Shown: positions 34,952 through 43,849, numbered from the stretch's first letter. The stretch: DNA of 45,109 nucleotides from Rhodoferax sp. (GCF_028715765.1 NZ_JAQURE010000024.1:1-45109), one strand, 5' to 3'. The notes: generated by a model not told the origin, from the sequence alone. Program-made: numbers and translations.

Positions 34952-36754
34952 TTACAAGTTAGGGCACGGGTTAGCGCTTTCATCCGCTGCAGCCAGGGGC
35001 GTTTGTGCACGCCCAGCATGGCGCAACACACTGCGCAACTTGGCGGGGCGCACCGGCTTTTGCAACAGCACCAGGCCAGCCGCTTGCACCTGTGCGCGCA
35101 CCTCAGATGCGGTGTCGCCGCTGATGATGCAGGCGGGCAGCATGTCCCCCAAGATTGGCCGCAGCATGCGCACGGCGTCCAGCCCGGTGTGCGGGCCGGG
35201 CAGGCGGTAGTCGCTGACCAGCACATCCACCGCACCACATTGGCGCGCCAGCTCGCAAGCGGCCGCAGCGCTCTCAGCACGGCTCACGCGGCAGCCCCAG
35301 TTTTGCAGCAATGCTACCAACGCGTCACCGCCCAAGACGTCGTCTTCCAACAGCAGCACATGCATGCCCTGCAAGTCAGACGCTGGCAGGCTTGAGGCGG
35401 CGGTGGTTGCAGCAGCGGCGGGTGTGGCCAGGGGTTCAGCAACATGTGCCAAGTCAGGGGCAAAAAAGGCCAGCGACTGCAGCGGCCAGCCAGGTGATGG
35501 CGGGGCTGCACTGGCAGCGGGTGACAACGCCCGAGGCACTTCCAGTGCAAAACACGAGCCCTTGCCAGGAACCGAGCGCAAAGTCAGGTTCAACTGCAGC
35601 ACCTCACAGGTGCGCCGCACAATGCTTAAGCCCAGCCCCAAACCCTTGGCCCGGTTGCGCTCACCGTTGCCCACCTGGTAGAACTCTTCAAAGACTTGGG
35701 ACTGTTCCTCAGGTGCAATGCCCAGACCGCTGTCCCAGACCTCGATGCGCACCGCTTGCCCGCCCTGCGCGCGCCTGCAGGCCACCAGCACGCCACCGGT
35801 TTCGGTGTAATTGACCGCGTTGCTGACCAGATTCAGCAGCACGCGCTGCAGCAGCACCGGGTCAGTCTGCAGCCACAGCGGGCTTGGGCGCAAGCGCAGA
35901 CGCAAGCCCTTGCCTGCTGCCACAGCGGCAAAGCTGTTGTGCAACTGCTCAAACAAGGGGTTGACGGGAAAGGCTTTGGGCGTCACGGCCAGTTGGGGCG
36001 CGTCGAGCCGGGAGTAGTCAAAAAAGGCGTTGAGCATGTCTTGCAGTGCACGCACTGAAGACTCCACCCCTTGCACCAGCTCGGTGCTTTGGGCGTCCAG
36101 TGGGCGCTGCTTCAAGGTGGCCACAAACAGCCCCAGAGCGTGCGCGGGTTGGCGCAGGTCGTGGCTGGCAGCCGCCAAAAAGCGCGATTTGGAGGCATAA
36201 GCTGCTTCGGCTTGTGCCTTGCCCTGCTGTAACTGCGTCTCGTACCGGCTGCGCACATGGTTAAACGCGGCAGCCACCAGGGTGTAAAACGCCAAAGACA
36301 GCACAAAGTGCAGCGCGACCACAGGCGGGTGCGGGTAAGCCGCAGACCAGGTGGGCTGCTGCACCCCAAAATAAAGCGCCACAGCCGCTAAAAAGGCCAA
36401 GCTGTAGACCCAGCCCAAGCGCTCGCCCTTCAAGAAAAAGGCCAAAAACGGCAGGGTGTAGACCCAAAACAAACCGGTGCCCTGAATGCCACCAGCCACA
36501 ATGAGTGCGCCAAAAATCACCGCGCTGGCCAGCAACAGCAAGGTCTCGGCCAAGGCCACCCGGCTAGACAGGCGGCTGAAAAAAAACGAGGGGGCAACCA
36601 GCAGCAGCACCGCAGCCAGCTCAATCAGCCCGAGCGTTCGCAGGTCTGGCTGCAGCAGGTTGAACACGGTAAAAAGCCCCCCCACCCACAGCCCAATGGT
36701 GCTGGCAGCGCGCACGTGGCGGGCACGATCTTGCAACCCAAATTCAGCGTTCAT
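34952..36754 (-). CDS. Hybrid sensor histidine kinase/response regulator
   Basis: 600 residues from the ATG at 36754, which follows an AGGGG site; a GTG 14 codons upstream is less likely. Six or seven hydrophobic helices (about residues 15-165) form the sensor part with no recognisable PAS. Then the H-box KSRFLAAASHDLRQP (His198), N-box LNLVSNAVNYTE, G-boxes DSGLGIAPEE and GLGLGLSIV, a linker, and a C-terminal receiver with LLLEDD, the phosphoacceptor in LVSDYRLPG and Lys in LLQKPVRP. It is probably transcribed with the second kinase and the LuxR-type regulator upstream. The signal is unknown. Confidence 0.92.
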   Translation of the reverse strand: MNAEFGLQDRARHVRAASTIGLWVGGLFTVFNLLQPDLRTLGLIELAAVLLLVAPSFFFSRLSSRVALAETLLLLASAVIFGALIVAGGIQGTGLFWVYTLPFLAFFLKGERLGWVYSLAFLAAVALYFGVQQPTWSAAYPHPPVVALHFVLSLAFYTLVAAAFNHVRSRYETQLQQGKAQAEAAYASKSRFLAAASHDLRQPAHALGLFVATLKQRPLDAQSTELVQGVESSVRALQDMLNAFFDYSRLDAPQLAVTPKAFPVNPLFEQLHNSFAAVAAGKGLRLRLRPSPLWLQTDPVLLQRVLLNLVSNAVNYTETGGVLVACRRAQGGQAVRIEVWDSGLGIAPEEQSQVFEEFYQVGNGERNRAKGLGLGLSIVRRTCEVLQLNLTLRSVPGKGSCFALEVPRALSPAASAAPPSPGWPLQSLAFFAPDLAHVAEPLATPAAAATTAASSLPASDLQGMHVLLLEDDVLGGDALVALLQNWGCRVSRAESAAAACELARQCGAVDVLVSDYRLPGPHTGLDAVRMLRPILGDMLPACIISGDTASEVRAQVQAAGLVLLQKPVRPAKLRSVLRHAGRAQTPLAAADESANPCPNL

Positions 36755-36868
36755 CCATCCCCTTGAGTGTTGTGAGTGCGCCAGCCCTTGGCTCACACCA
36801 CGATGCTAACAAAAGGAGATGCACACAACGCAGGGCGAATGTTTGCGCACGCCAAGTCTGGCGCTGCT

Positions 36869-38659
36869 TTACAGCTGCAGCTCGCTCACCAGCGCTCGGT
36901 ACAGCTGCCGGGGTGTCAGCGGTTTGTGCAGCAATGTGGTGCCGCTAGCCAAGGCTTCCCGCAACCTGTCAGGTGCGGTGTCTCCGGTAATGAGCAAGGC
37001 TGGCAAACCTGCCCCCAGCACTGCACGCAGGGCGGCAATGGCTTGCACCCCGGTGCGCTCCTCGCGCAGCCGGTAGTCACTGATGAGCACTTGTGGCATA
37101 AAGATCTGCACCCTTGCCAACGCCTCGTCCTGGTCTGGCGCTCCCTCGCACTGGCAACCCCAATCTCGCAGCAACTGCAGCATGCCGTGGCGAACGGCCT
37201 CATCATCTTCAAGCACCAGAACACGCACGTTGCGCAATTGGTCCATACCCAACTCAGGATTGATCACCTGGTCAGTCAAGGTTTCTGTGGCCAATGGCAA
37301 AGCCAGTTGAAATCGGCTACCCTGGTGCTCGGTGGACTTCAATGTGAGCGGGTGGCCCAGCGTGCGCGCCAATCCTTGCGCAATGGCCAGCCCCAAGCCC
37401 AAACCATTACGCTGGTCACGTTGTGGATTGCCCAACTGGTGAAATTCCCGAAAGACCTCTTGCTGCTGCGCCAACGGTATGCCGATTCCGGTGTCCCACA
37501 CCTCCAGCACTGCCTGCGCGCCGCGCGGGCGGCAGGTCACCAGCAAGCCCCCACGCTCGGTGTAACGGATGGCGTTAGAGACCAGGTTGCGCAAAATCAG
37601 CTCAACCAGGGCCGGGTCAGACTGCAGCACCAGCGCACTTTCGCACGATCGGTAGCGCAAGCCTTTGGCATCGGCCTGAGGCTCAAACTCGCGCTCTATC
37701 TTGTTGAGCAACGACTGCACTCGAAACGGAGCGAGCTGTGGCTCAATCACCCCGGCATCAATGCGCGAGAAATCCAGCAGTGTGTTGAGCATGTCAGACG
37801 ATGCGGCGGCGGCGGCATGGACACTGTCGAGCAGTTGGTGCTGGCGCGCATCCAGCGATGTGCGTGACAGCACATCCAGAAACAAGCCTTGCGCGTGTAT
37901 GGGCTGGCGCAAGTCGTGGCTGGCTGCGGCCAGGAATTTGGACTTGGCTGCGTTGGCGTGTTCGGCCTCGCGCTGGGCTTGCTCGGCTTGCGTGCGGGCA
38001 AGCTTGGCCAGCTCGGTTTCACGGCGCAGTTTGTCCAGTAGGTCGATGTTTTCAAAGCGCAACTCGATGGAAGTGCGGATGGTTTTTGCATTGCTTCGTG
38101 CCTGGCCAAGCAGGCCGAACATGTACAAAATGCAGGCTGCTCCCAACGCCACATACACCGGGTCGCGCTCCTCGATTTGCCACATTTTCAGCGCGGTCAG
38201 CAGCAGGTTTGGAACAATGTAGGCCGCAAATACTGGTAGCACGGGCGAACGCGAGGAAGCGCTGCCACTGGCCATGGCTGCAATCGCAACCAGCACCAAT
38301 AAATTGCCTGACAAGCCAACATTGCCCAATGCGATCCAGGCCAACCCAGCCCAAATGACCCCGCCAATGACGCTCAACAGCATCAAAATCCACACCGTTC
38401 GGTGCGTTTGATCAGCGGCAATGCCAGCTGCCATGCAGCGTCGTGTAAACAATTGAAAATTCAAGTGGCTCAGCAATGCCAGCACCGCCCACGCACTCAA
38501 AATCAAAGCATTGTTGGCATTGGACAAGCTCCAAACCAAAAATACAACCACGCCTGTGATAGGAATGCCGGTAGTGAGCGTGCCCAGCATCAACGCGCGC
38601 AGCTGCTCTACCAAAATACGCTCATCGGCAAGGCGTAGTGGGTTACTGCGGAGTCTCAT
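36869..38659 (-). CDS. Hybrid sensor histidine kinase/response regulator, second
   Basis: 596 residues. Membrane helices occupy about residues 28-185, followed by a coiled coil (ELRFENIDLLDKLRRETELAKLARTQAEQAQREAEHANAAK) and H-box KFLAAASHDLRQP (His248), N-box LRNLVSNAIRYTE, G-boxes DTGIGIPLAQQ and GLGLGLAIA, and a receiver with VLVLEDDE, VLISDYRL and LLHKPLTP. It shares its plan with the next kinase and is likely a paralogue. It starts 16 bp after the LuxR-type regulator, so phosphotransfer to that regulator is plausible. Confidence 0.92.
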   Translation of the reverse strand: MRLRSNPLRLADERILVEQLRALMLGTLTTGIPITGVVVFLVWSLSNANNALILSAWAVLALLSHLNFQLFTRRCMAAGIAADQTHRTVWILMLLSVIGGVIWAGLAWIALGNVGLSGNLLVLVAIAAMASGSASSRSPVLPVFAAYIVPNLLLTALKMWQIEERDPVYVALGAACILYMFGLLGQARSNAKTIRTSIELRFENIDLLDKLRRETELAKLARTQAEQAQREAEHANAAKSKFLAAASHDLRQPIHAQGLFLDVLSRTSLDARQHQLLDSVHAAAAASSDMLNTLLDFSRIDAGVIEPQLAPFRVQSLLNKIEREFEPQADAKGLRYRSCESALVLQSDPALVELILRNLVSNAIRYTERGGLLVTCRPRGAQAVLEVWDTGIGIPLAQQQEVFREFHQLGNPQRDQRNGLGLGLAIAQGLARTLGHPLTLKSTEHQGSRFQLALPLATETLTDQVINPELGMDQLRNVRVLVLEDDEAVRHGMLQLLRDWGCQCEGAPDQDEALARVQIFMPQVLISDYRLREERTGVQAIAALRAVLGAGLPALLITGDTAPDRLREALASGTTLLHKPLTPRQLYRALVSELQL

Positions 38660-38675
38660 TAGGCAACCAGATTTG

Positions 38676-39278
38676 TCAGCTCAACAAGCCCTGTTTGCGA
38701 GCCACAAACACGGCTTCCGAGCGGCTTAAAACACCCAGAAACTCCAGAATGTCTTGCACATGACGGCGCACAGTGTTGTCTGACAGCGCCAGTTGCCGCG
38801 CAATGAGTTTGTTTGACAGCCCCTGGTGCAGCAGGTCTAGCACCTCGCGCTGGCGTGGTGTCAGTTGGCGTGTTGGTGGGCTGTCATCTGGCAGTGTGGC
38901 TGCGGCCAATTCCCCGCGCAAGACCAACTCAATGGCGGCAATGATGTTGTCAGCCGCTTCGGCTTTCGACACAAAACCGGCGGCACCCCGAGCCAACGCC
39001 AGCCGCTGGGTGTGTGGCTCGTCTTGTGACGACAACATCAGCACCGGCATCTGCGGCCACTTGTGCTTGATCTGCTTCAAGCCTTCCAGGCCGCTTGTGC
39101 CTTTGAGCTGAATGTCGAGCAGCACCACATCAAGCGCATCGGGTGCGTTGCATAGGGCGGACTCTAGTGTGGCTGCTTCAAAGATGCACGCGCCAGGCAA
39201 GGCGCCGCCAATCACCATGCACAAGCCGGCGCGAAACATAGCGTGATCATCAATGAGCAGGATGCGTGGCGAAACCAT
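38676..39278 (-). CDS. LuxR/NarL-type response regulator
   Basis: 200 residues from the ATG at 39278 (MVSPRILLIDDHAMFRAGL). The receiver has acidic pair Asp10-Asp11, phosphoacceptor Asp55 (VVLLDIQLKG) and Lys105 (GFVSKAEAADN). The output domain (residues ~137-195) is LTPRQREVLDLLHQGLSNKLIARQLALSDNTVRRHVQDIL. It is first in a probable operon with the two hybrid kinases and divergent from the PEP-CTERM genes. The palindrome TGGTCTAAACAGACCA in the shared intergenic region is a reasonable binding site. Confidence 0.93.
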   Translation of the reverse strand: MVSPRILLIDDHAMFRAGLCMVIGGALPGACIFEAATLESALCNAPDALDVVLLDIQLKGTSGLEGLKQIKHKWPQMPVLMLSSQDEPHTQRLALARGAAGFVSKAEAADNIIAAIELVLRGELAAATLPDDSPPTRQLTPRQREVLDLLHQGLSNKLIARQLALSDNTVRRHVQDILEFLGVLSRSEAVFVARKQGLLS

Positions 39279-39300
39279 GGCGCGTATTAAACCACCCGAA

Positions 39301-39396
39301 AAACCTGTGCCCTCTGGTCTAAACAGACCATTTCCAAAAGCTGCTGCCCGGCCTAGCATCAACCCCCGAAATTTGCGCCTGCCCCACGCACGTTTG
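39301..39396. promoter_or_regulatory. Repeated promoter block with palindrome, copy 1
   Basis: 68 of the first 80 bases match 40107-40186 without gaps. It contains the perfect palindrome TGGTCT-AAAC-AGACCA at 39315-39330, then TTTCCAAAA, GCCTAGCATC and GAAATTTGC. It lies between the LuxR-type regulator and the first PEP-CTERM gene and may serve both directions. Confidence 0.7.
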
Positions 39397-39400
39397 CGAT

Positions 39401-40108
39401 ATGAAAAAGGGGACGCTACCCTTTCTTATTGCTCAAATGCTTGGTGCTGCACACATTTTGGAAATTGGTTTTCTACATTTATTTAAGACCACTTCAATGT
39501 CAACCAGTCTTTTTTTCGGCAGCTTGGCTCATGTACTTGCAACTTACAAGACATTCAACCTGACTTGGAGCGGCGCTTCATTTGGTAATGGTGCGTCTGC
39601 CACGGGCTACTTTACCGTTGATACGGCATGCCTCAATAACCCAGGTTTTACTTCTTTTTCTGGAATGTCGGCTTTGTCGGCATTGAGCATCACCGTCACT
39701 GGATCATCTGGCGGAAATGGTACGTTTGGCCTGTCGGATTTCAGTACTTTTTTCATCAACACAGCTGGCGGAATTTTGGATCTGAATCGTGAGTGGTTTG
39801 GACAGGCGAATCCGGAGGGGGCATGGGGTTCAGGTGCTTTTCCTTCGACCGTCGGGGACTTTAATGTGTTTAGCAATGGTTCATCAGCAAGTACACCCAC
39901 CGCCACAAGCGGCTTTACGCTTCGTACGGCTGGTGGAGACTCAATACTCTTGACCTCGGTAACGCCTGTACCAGAGCCGGTAACTTGCGCCATGCTGCTG
40001 ACTGGTTGGCATCACAGGGGCGGTTGTGGGTCGTCACAGGTACACCCCGGTTTGATTGATCCGACAACGTCTAGGCAATGGCATAAATGGGACGCTTCCC
40101 TTAATTAA
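39401..40108 (+). pseudogene. PEP-CTERM protein gene, frameshifted in the sorting signal
   Basis: The body (FNLTWSGASFGNGASATGYFTVDTACLNNPGF ... TSGFTLRTAGGDSILL) is a typical PEP-CTERM extracellular domain. The tail reads VTPVPEPVTCAMLLTGW and then leaves frame. Two bases appear lost near 40005-40009; with frame restored it would read GITGAVVGRHRYTPV and stop at 40055, a normal PEP-CTERM helix and basic end. The present 5' end (MKKGTLPF) lies in a short GGGACGCTACCC hairpin and lacks a convincing signal peptide. It is probably non-functional, or a sequence change should be checked. Confidence 0.7.
40086..40103. repeat. GGGACGCTWCCC hairpins flanking the first PEP-CTERM gene
   Basis: AAAGGG-GACGCTA-CCCTTT (39406-39424) at the 5' end and TGGGACGCTTCCCTTA (40088-40103) at the 3' end share the core GGGACGCTWCCCTT in the same orientation. 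They resemble short REP-like palindromes and provide the apparent start and stop of the damaged gene. Confidence 0.5.
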
Positions 40109-40202
40109 ACCTGTGCCACCTGGTCTAAACAGACCATTTCCAAAAACCGCTGTACTGCCTAGCATCGGCTCCTGAAATTTGCACCTAACCCGTTTACGTT
40201 TG
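40107..40202. promoter_or_regulatory. Repeated promoter block with palindrome, copy 2
   Basis: This is the counterpart of 39301-39396, with the same palindrome TGGTCTAAACAGACCA at 40121-40136, about 88 bases before the start of the second PEP-CTERM gene. The palindrome is identical while surrounding bases vary, as expected for a protected operator. Confidence 0.7.
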
Positions 40203-40223
40203 TTTGTTATGGAGAACTCCCGC

Positions 40224-40931
40224 ATGAAACTAACTTCGCTCTTTGGCACATCCACCTCAATGATCATCCTGTCACTGACCTGCATGCTGCCCGCACAGGC
40301 GGCTTTGCAAGCGCGTGACATTGGTAGCACTGGTGCTACCAACGCCTTTTACGACACCACACTGAACGTGACATGGCTTGATATGGCCAGTGGGGCATTG
40401 ACCTGGGATACAGCCAATGCCTGGGCCAGTGGCCTGAATGTGGGTGGTGTCACCGGCTGGCGCTTGCCTACCATGACGGTGGCCAACCCAAATACAAACA
40501 TAAGTAGCAACGGCACCACGGATTATGGTTACAACGTGCCCGGTAGTTCCAGCGAAATGGCCAGCCTGTTTTACAACACCCTGGGCAATAAGGCATATGT
40601 CAACACCAGTGGCGCAGTCCAAGCAGGTTATGGTTTGACCAATGCAGGTGGCTTCCAAAACTTGCAACCCAACGGCTACTGGCTCGGTACAGAGTTCGCG
40701 CCTAACCTTTCCAGACCTACTGCTTGGTACTTCAATAACGGCATTGGCACCCAGCTTGCCGCCTACAAGAGCGACTCGTTGTATGCCATGGCTGTTCATG
40801 CTGGTGATGTGATGGCCCCAGTGCCCGAGCCCGAAACCTACGCCATGTTGCTGCTTGGCCTGGGGGTGGTTGGTGCCATCAGCTGTCGCCGCTCAAGGGC
40901 GCATGGGTCTTTGGCGAATCAGGTCAATTGA
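40224..40931 (+). CDS. DUF1566-like PEP-CTERM protein
   Basis: 235 residues from the ATG at 40224, after GGAG. Signal peptide MKLTSLFGTSTSMIILSLTCMLPAQA. The domain (residues 27-195) has [60 protein letters not shown] and YAMAVHAGD, the DUF1566/C-type-lectin-like pattern. The end [18 protein letters not shown] plus Arg-rich tail is a PEP-CTERM signal (VPEP from residue 200) for exosortase sorting, usually linked to exopolysaccharide. No exosortase gene is in the window. The next gene is a close paralogue. Confidence 0.92.
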   Translation: MKLTSLFGTSTSMIILSLTCMLPAQAALQARDIGSTGATNAFYDTTLNVTWLDMASGALTWDTANAWASGLNVGGVTGWRLPTMTVANPNTNISSNGTTDYGYNVPGSSSEMASLFYNTLGNKAYVNTSGAVQAGYGLTNAGGFQNLQPNGYWLGTEFAPNLSRPTAWYFNNGIGTQLAAYKSDSLYAMAVHAGDVMAPVPEPETYAMLLLGLGVVGAISCRRSRAHGSLANQVN

Positions 40932-40976
40932 AAGTTGGCGCGTTTTAGTGGTTTGTTGTTTTTGGAGATCCTACGC

Positions 40977-42242
40977 ATGAAATTCACTTCGCTCTTTGGT
41001 ACGGCAGTCACCACCACTGTCCTGTCGCTGGCCTGTGTGTTGCCCGCAGAGGCTCAATCCGTGTCAGGTCAAGGTAGCTGGGAAACCACATTGTTAGGGC
41101 GTGACATCAACCGCAATGCCGTTGTTGCCACCGATGTCAGCGCGGTGTACTTGTATGACACCACGCTAGGGGTCACCTGGCTCCGCGATGCCAACGCCAA
41201 CAGGCAAATGACCTGGGACACTGCGACTGCTTGGGCCGCTAACCTGAGCACCGGCAGTGGTGGCAACACCATCAGCGGCTGGCGCTTGCCCACCATGACT
41301 GACACTGGCACGCCGGGGTGCAATTTGTCACCCGTCGGCACTGACTGTGGTTACAACTCCACCACATCCACCAGTGAAATGGCCAGCCTGTTTTACAACA
41401 CTCTGGGCAACAAGGCTTACTTCAATACCAGTGGTGCAGAGCAAGCGGGTTTCGGTCTGACCAACGCAGGTAGTTTTCAGAACATGCAGTCCAGCTACTA
41501 CTGGATCGGTACAGAGTACGCGCCTGATCCCAACCGCGCGTGGTACTTCAATACCTGGGATGGTGGCCAGGATGCCGCCGTTAAATCCCCTCAGATTTAT
41601 GCCTTGGCTGTGCATGCTGGTGATGTGATGGCCCCAGTGCCCGAGCCCGAAACCTACGCCATGTTGCTGCTTGGTTTAGGGGTGGTGGGAGCCATCAGCC
41701 GTCGCCGCTCAAGGGCAGCTGGCACCTTGGCAACAGCTGCGCACGCTGATGCGCACCCGGCCACCTTGGATGTCAATGCCACAAGTTCCAACACGTCTCC
41801 GCGCCGAAGGCAAGGCGGATTCACCTTGATCGAGCTGATGATTGTGGTGGCCATCATTGGCATTCTGGCTTCTGTTGCTTTGCCAAGTTATCAAGCCTAC
41901 ACAATCCGTTCAAAAGCTACAGAACTTATTTTGGCAGCAACCCCTGGGCGCATAGGAGTGGAGGAATGGGTTGCACTCAATAACAATGGGTTCGTTCCTT
42001 GTGATACATGCTATGTGGCTCCAGCACACTCATCAAAGTACGTTTCAAACGTGACTTGGCGTGGAAATAGCAATATTGGCTATTTGACAGTTACCGGTGC
42101 TGGTCATCCAGAACTGACCGATAAGTTTCTATCCTTGGTTGCCACGCTCAATAACGGACGTATCACCTGGACTTGTGTTTCAGGTGGTCCTGGGCTTTTC
42201 GCTAAGATTGATTCAAAATATTTGCCGAGTAACTGCAAATAA
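40977..42242 (+). CDS. PEP-CTERM protein fused to a type IV prepilin
   Basis: 421 residues in one uninterrupted frame. Residues 1-26: signal peptide [26 protein letters not shown]. Residues 27-218: DUF1566-like domain paralogous to the previous gene. Residues 221-245: PEP-CTERM helix ([20 protein letters not shown]) and Arg cluster. A 35-residue linker follows, then [20 protein letters not shown] with cleavage before Phe282, pilin Glu5 (Glu286), and a 140-residue mature pilin with a C-terminal Cys pair (TWTCVSG ... SNCK). No in-frame ATG lies in the linker; a TTG at 41766 could start a separate prepilin. Each half alone is ordinary; the fusion is not known to me. Confidence 0.85.
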   Translation: MKFTSLFGTAVTTTVLSLACVLPAEAQSVSGQGSWETTLLGRDINRNAVVATDVSAVYLYDTTLGVTWLRDANANRQMTWDTATAWAANLSTGSGGNTISGWRLPTMTDTGTPGCNLSPVGTDCGYNSTTSTSEMASLFYNTLGNKAYFNTSGAEQAGFGLTNAGSFQNMQSSYYWIGTEYAPDPNRAWYFNTWDGGQDAAVKSPQIYALAVHAGDVMAPVPEPETYAMLLLGLGVVGAISRRRSRAAGTLATAAHADAHPATLDVNATSSNTSPRRRQGGFTLIELMIVVAIIGILASVALPSYQAYTIRSKATELILAATPGRIGVEEWVALNNNGFVPCDTCYVAPAHSSKYVSNVTWRGNSNIGYLTVTGAGHPELTDKFLSLVATLNNGRITWTCVSGGPGLFAKIDSKYLPSNCK

Positions 42243-42428
42243 CGCATCAGATCATTACCGGTCAAAAGTCAAATCAAACCACGAGGGGTATGCCGCTGCC
42301 GTCAAGCTGCCGTGGCTGAATGCGCGATTAGCACGCTTTGGCATTCGAGCAACACACCACCCCGCAGTTTGTCTTTGGAGCTGATGTGCAGCTTTGCCAT
42401 TCATTTGTGCCGCTGGTATGGGGCTGAC
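42243..42428. other. Intergenic region after the fusion gene
   Basis: 186 bp between converging genes. No terminator hairpin with T-run was found for the fusion gene. A short open stretch (AAGCTGCCGTGGCTGAATGC onward) reads like a gene fragment but I cannot name it. Confidence 0.35.
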
Positions 42429-42983
42429 TCAGCGCTTGAACTGGGCGGTGATTTGCGCCACGCGCTGGCCAAACAGGCGGGCGGTTTCCAGGTCGCCGGG
42501 CAACATGTCTTCGGCGGACGCGTCAGAGGGCGACTGCGCCATGGCACCAGCAAATGAGCCCACATAGTTGATGTCGTTGCGCTGGGCGGCCTTGCTGTTG
42601 CTGGGCATCAGGCCGGTGCCGACCCACACGCCGCTGTGCTGCATGGCCAGGGTAAACAGGTAATGTAGTGTGGAATGTTTGTCGCCGTTCATGGTGGCGC
42701 TGTTGGTAAAGCCAGCAAACACCTTGTCTTTCCAGGCTTGACCAAACCAGGGTTTGCTGGTGGCGTCGGCAAATTTTTTGAACTGCCAACTCACACTACC
42801 CATGTAGGTGGGGCTGCCCATGATGATGGCATCGGCCGCGTTGAGCGTGGCCCAGCCGTCGTCAGACACATTGCCGTCGCCGTCAATGGTGACCAAATCA
42901 GCATCCGCACCTGCGGCCACCGATTGCGCCATGCGCAGGGTGTGGCCGTAACCCGAATGACATACCACTGCTACTGTTGCCAT
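42429..42983 (-). CDS. Flavodoxin-family NAD(P)H:quinone oxidoreductase-like protein
   Basis: 184 residues from the ATG at 42983, with AAGGAG upstream. The FMN-binding pattern fits WrbA-like proteins: TVAVVCHSGYGHTLRMAQSVAAGA (phosphate loop), ADAIIMGSPTYMGSVSWQFKKFAD, and FAGFTNSATMNGDKHSTLHYLFTLAMQHSGVWVG. It likely reduces quinones in two-electron steps. It follows the pirin gene by 58 bp; the pair is divergent from a LysR regulator, an arrangement also common for quinone or electrophile stress genes. Confidence 0.9.
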   Translation of the reverse strand: MATVAVVCHSGYGHTLRMAQSVAAGADADLVTIDGDGNVSDDGWATLNAADAIIMGSPTYMGSVSWQFKKFADATSKPWFGQAWKDKVFAGFTNSATMNGDKHSTLHYLFTLAMQHSGVWVGTGLMPSNSKAAQRNDINYVGSFAGAMAQSPSDASAEDMLPGDLETARLFGQRVAQITAQFKR

Positions 42984-43041
42984 GAGAAAACTCCTTTTGA
43001 AATTGAAAATAAAACCAACACAGAAATAAACCAACCTTTTT

Positions 43042-43743
43042 TCAGGCGTGCAAATCAAACACCAGCACCTCGGCGGCATCCGCTTCTGACAGCACCACTT
43101 CAGACTCATCGGCCAGCAAGGCCGCGTCTCCCGTGGTCAGCGTCACACCATTGACCTGCAGCGCGCCACGCACTAGATGCACATAGGCTTTGCGCCCCGC
43201 TGGCAAAGACAGGTGCGCAGTTTGCCCGGCCTCAAAAAACCCCGCATAGAGCCAGGCATCGGCTTGGATTTTGACCGAGCCTTGCGCTGCGTCAGGCGAG
43301 GCCACCAGGCACAAGCGCCCCTGCTTGGCGGCGCTGGCAAAAGTGGTTTGCTCGTAGCTGGGGGGCACGCCGCGCTGGTTGGGCTCAATCCAGATTTGCA
43401 ACAAATGCGTGGTGCTGTCAGGGGCGTGGTTGAACTCGCTGTGCTGCACGCCGGTGCCCGCGCTCATGCGCTGTACGTCGCCCGGCGGAATGCCTTTGAC
43501 GTTGCCCATGCTGTCTTGGTGCGCCAGCTCGCCCGCGAGCACGTAGGTGATGATCTCCATGTCGCGGTGGCCGTGCGTGCCAAAGCCCATGCCGGGGGCG
43601 ATCCAGTCTTCGTTGATCACGCGCAAATTGCCCCAGCCCATGTGGGCAGGGTCGTAGTACCCGGCAAACGAGAAGCTGTGGTACGACTTGAGCCAGCCAT
43701 GGTCGGCATAGCCGCGCTCTTGAGAGGGTCGCAGGGTCAGCAT
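43042..43743 (-). CDS. Pirin family protein (YhhW type)
   Basis: 233 residues from the ATG at 43743, with GAAGGAGAA upstream. N-terminal cupin: RGYADHGWLKSYHSFSFAGYYDPAHMGWGNLRVINEDWIAPGMGFGTHGHRDMEIITYVLAGELAHQDSMGN. Metal ligands His (GTHGHRDMEI) and the later SAGTGVQHSEFN are as in YhhW. Some pirins have quercetinase activity; the natural substrate is uncertain. The second cupin half ends LADESEVVLSEADAAEVLVFDL. Probably cotranscribed with the flavodoxin gene. Confidence 0.95.
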   Translation of the reverse strand: MLTLRPSQERGYADHGWLKSYHSFSFAGYYDPAHMGWGNLRVINEDWIAPGMGFGTHGHRDMEIITYVLAGELAHQDSMGNVKGIPPGDVQRMSAGTGVQHSEFNHAPDSTTHLLQIWIEPNQRGVPPSYEQTTFASAAKQGRLCLVASPDAAQGSVKIQADAWLYAGFFEAGQTAHLSLPAGRKAYVHLVRGALQVNGVTLTTGDAALLADESEVVLSEADAAEVLVFDLHA

Positions 43744-43849
43744 GATGGGTTCTCCTTCAAACAATAGGCGGTTGGGTTCAGGGCGTGCGGTTCAAGCTGA
43801 ACATCGATGGCTGAATTTTCCGTGCCTCAACGCGCCATGTGGCACAGTG

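Noticed and set aside
36776-37867. 363-codon + strand open frame opposite the second hybrid kinase
   Set aside because: It is a shadow of the receiver and kinase domains with no motif of its own.
39301-39400. Sigma-54 promoter as in PrsK/PrsR-controlled PEP-CTERM genes
   Set aside because: I found no TGGC-N8-TTGC type -24/-12 pair at the expected spacing in either promoter block.
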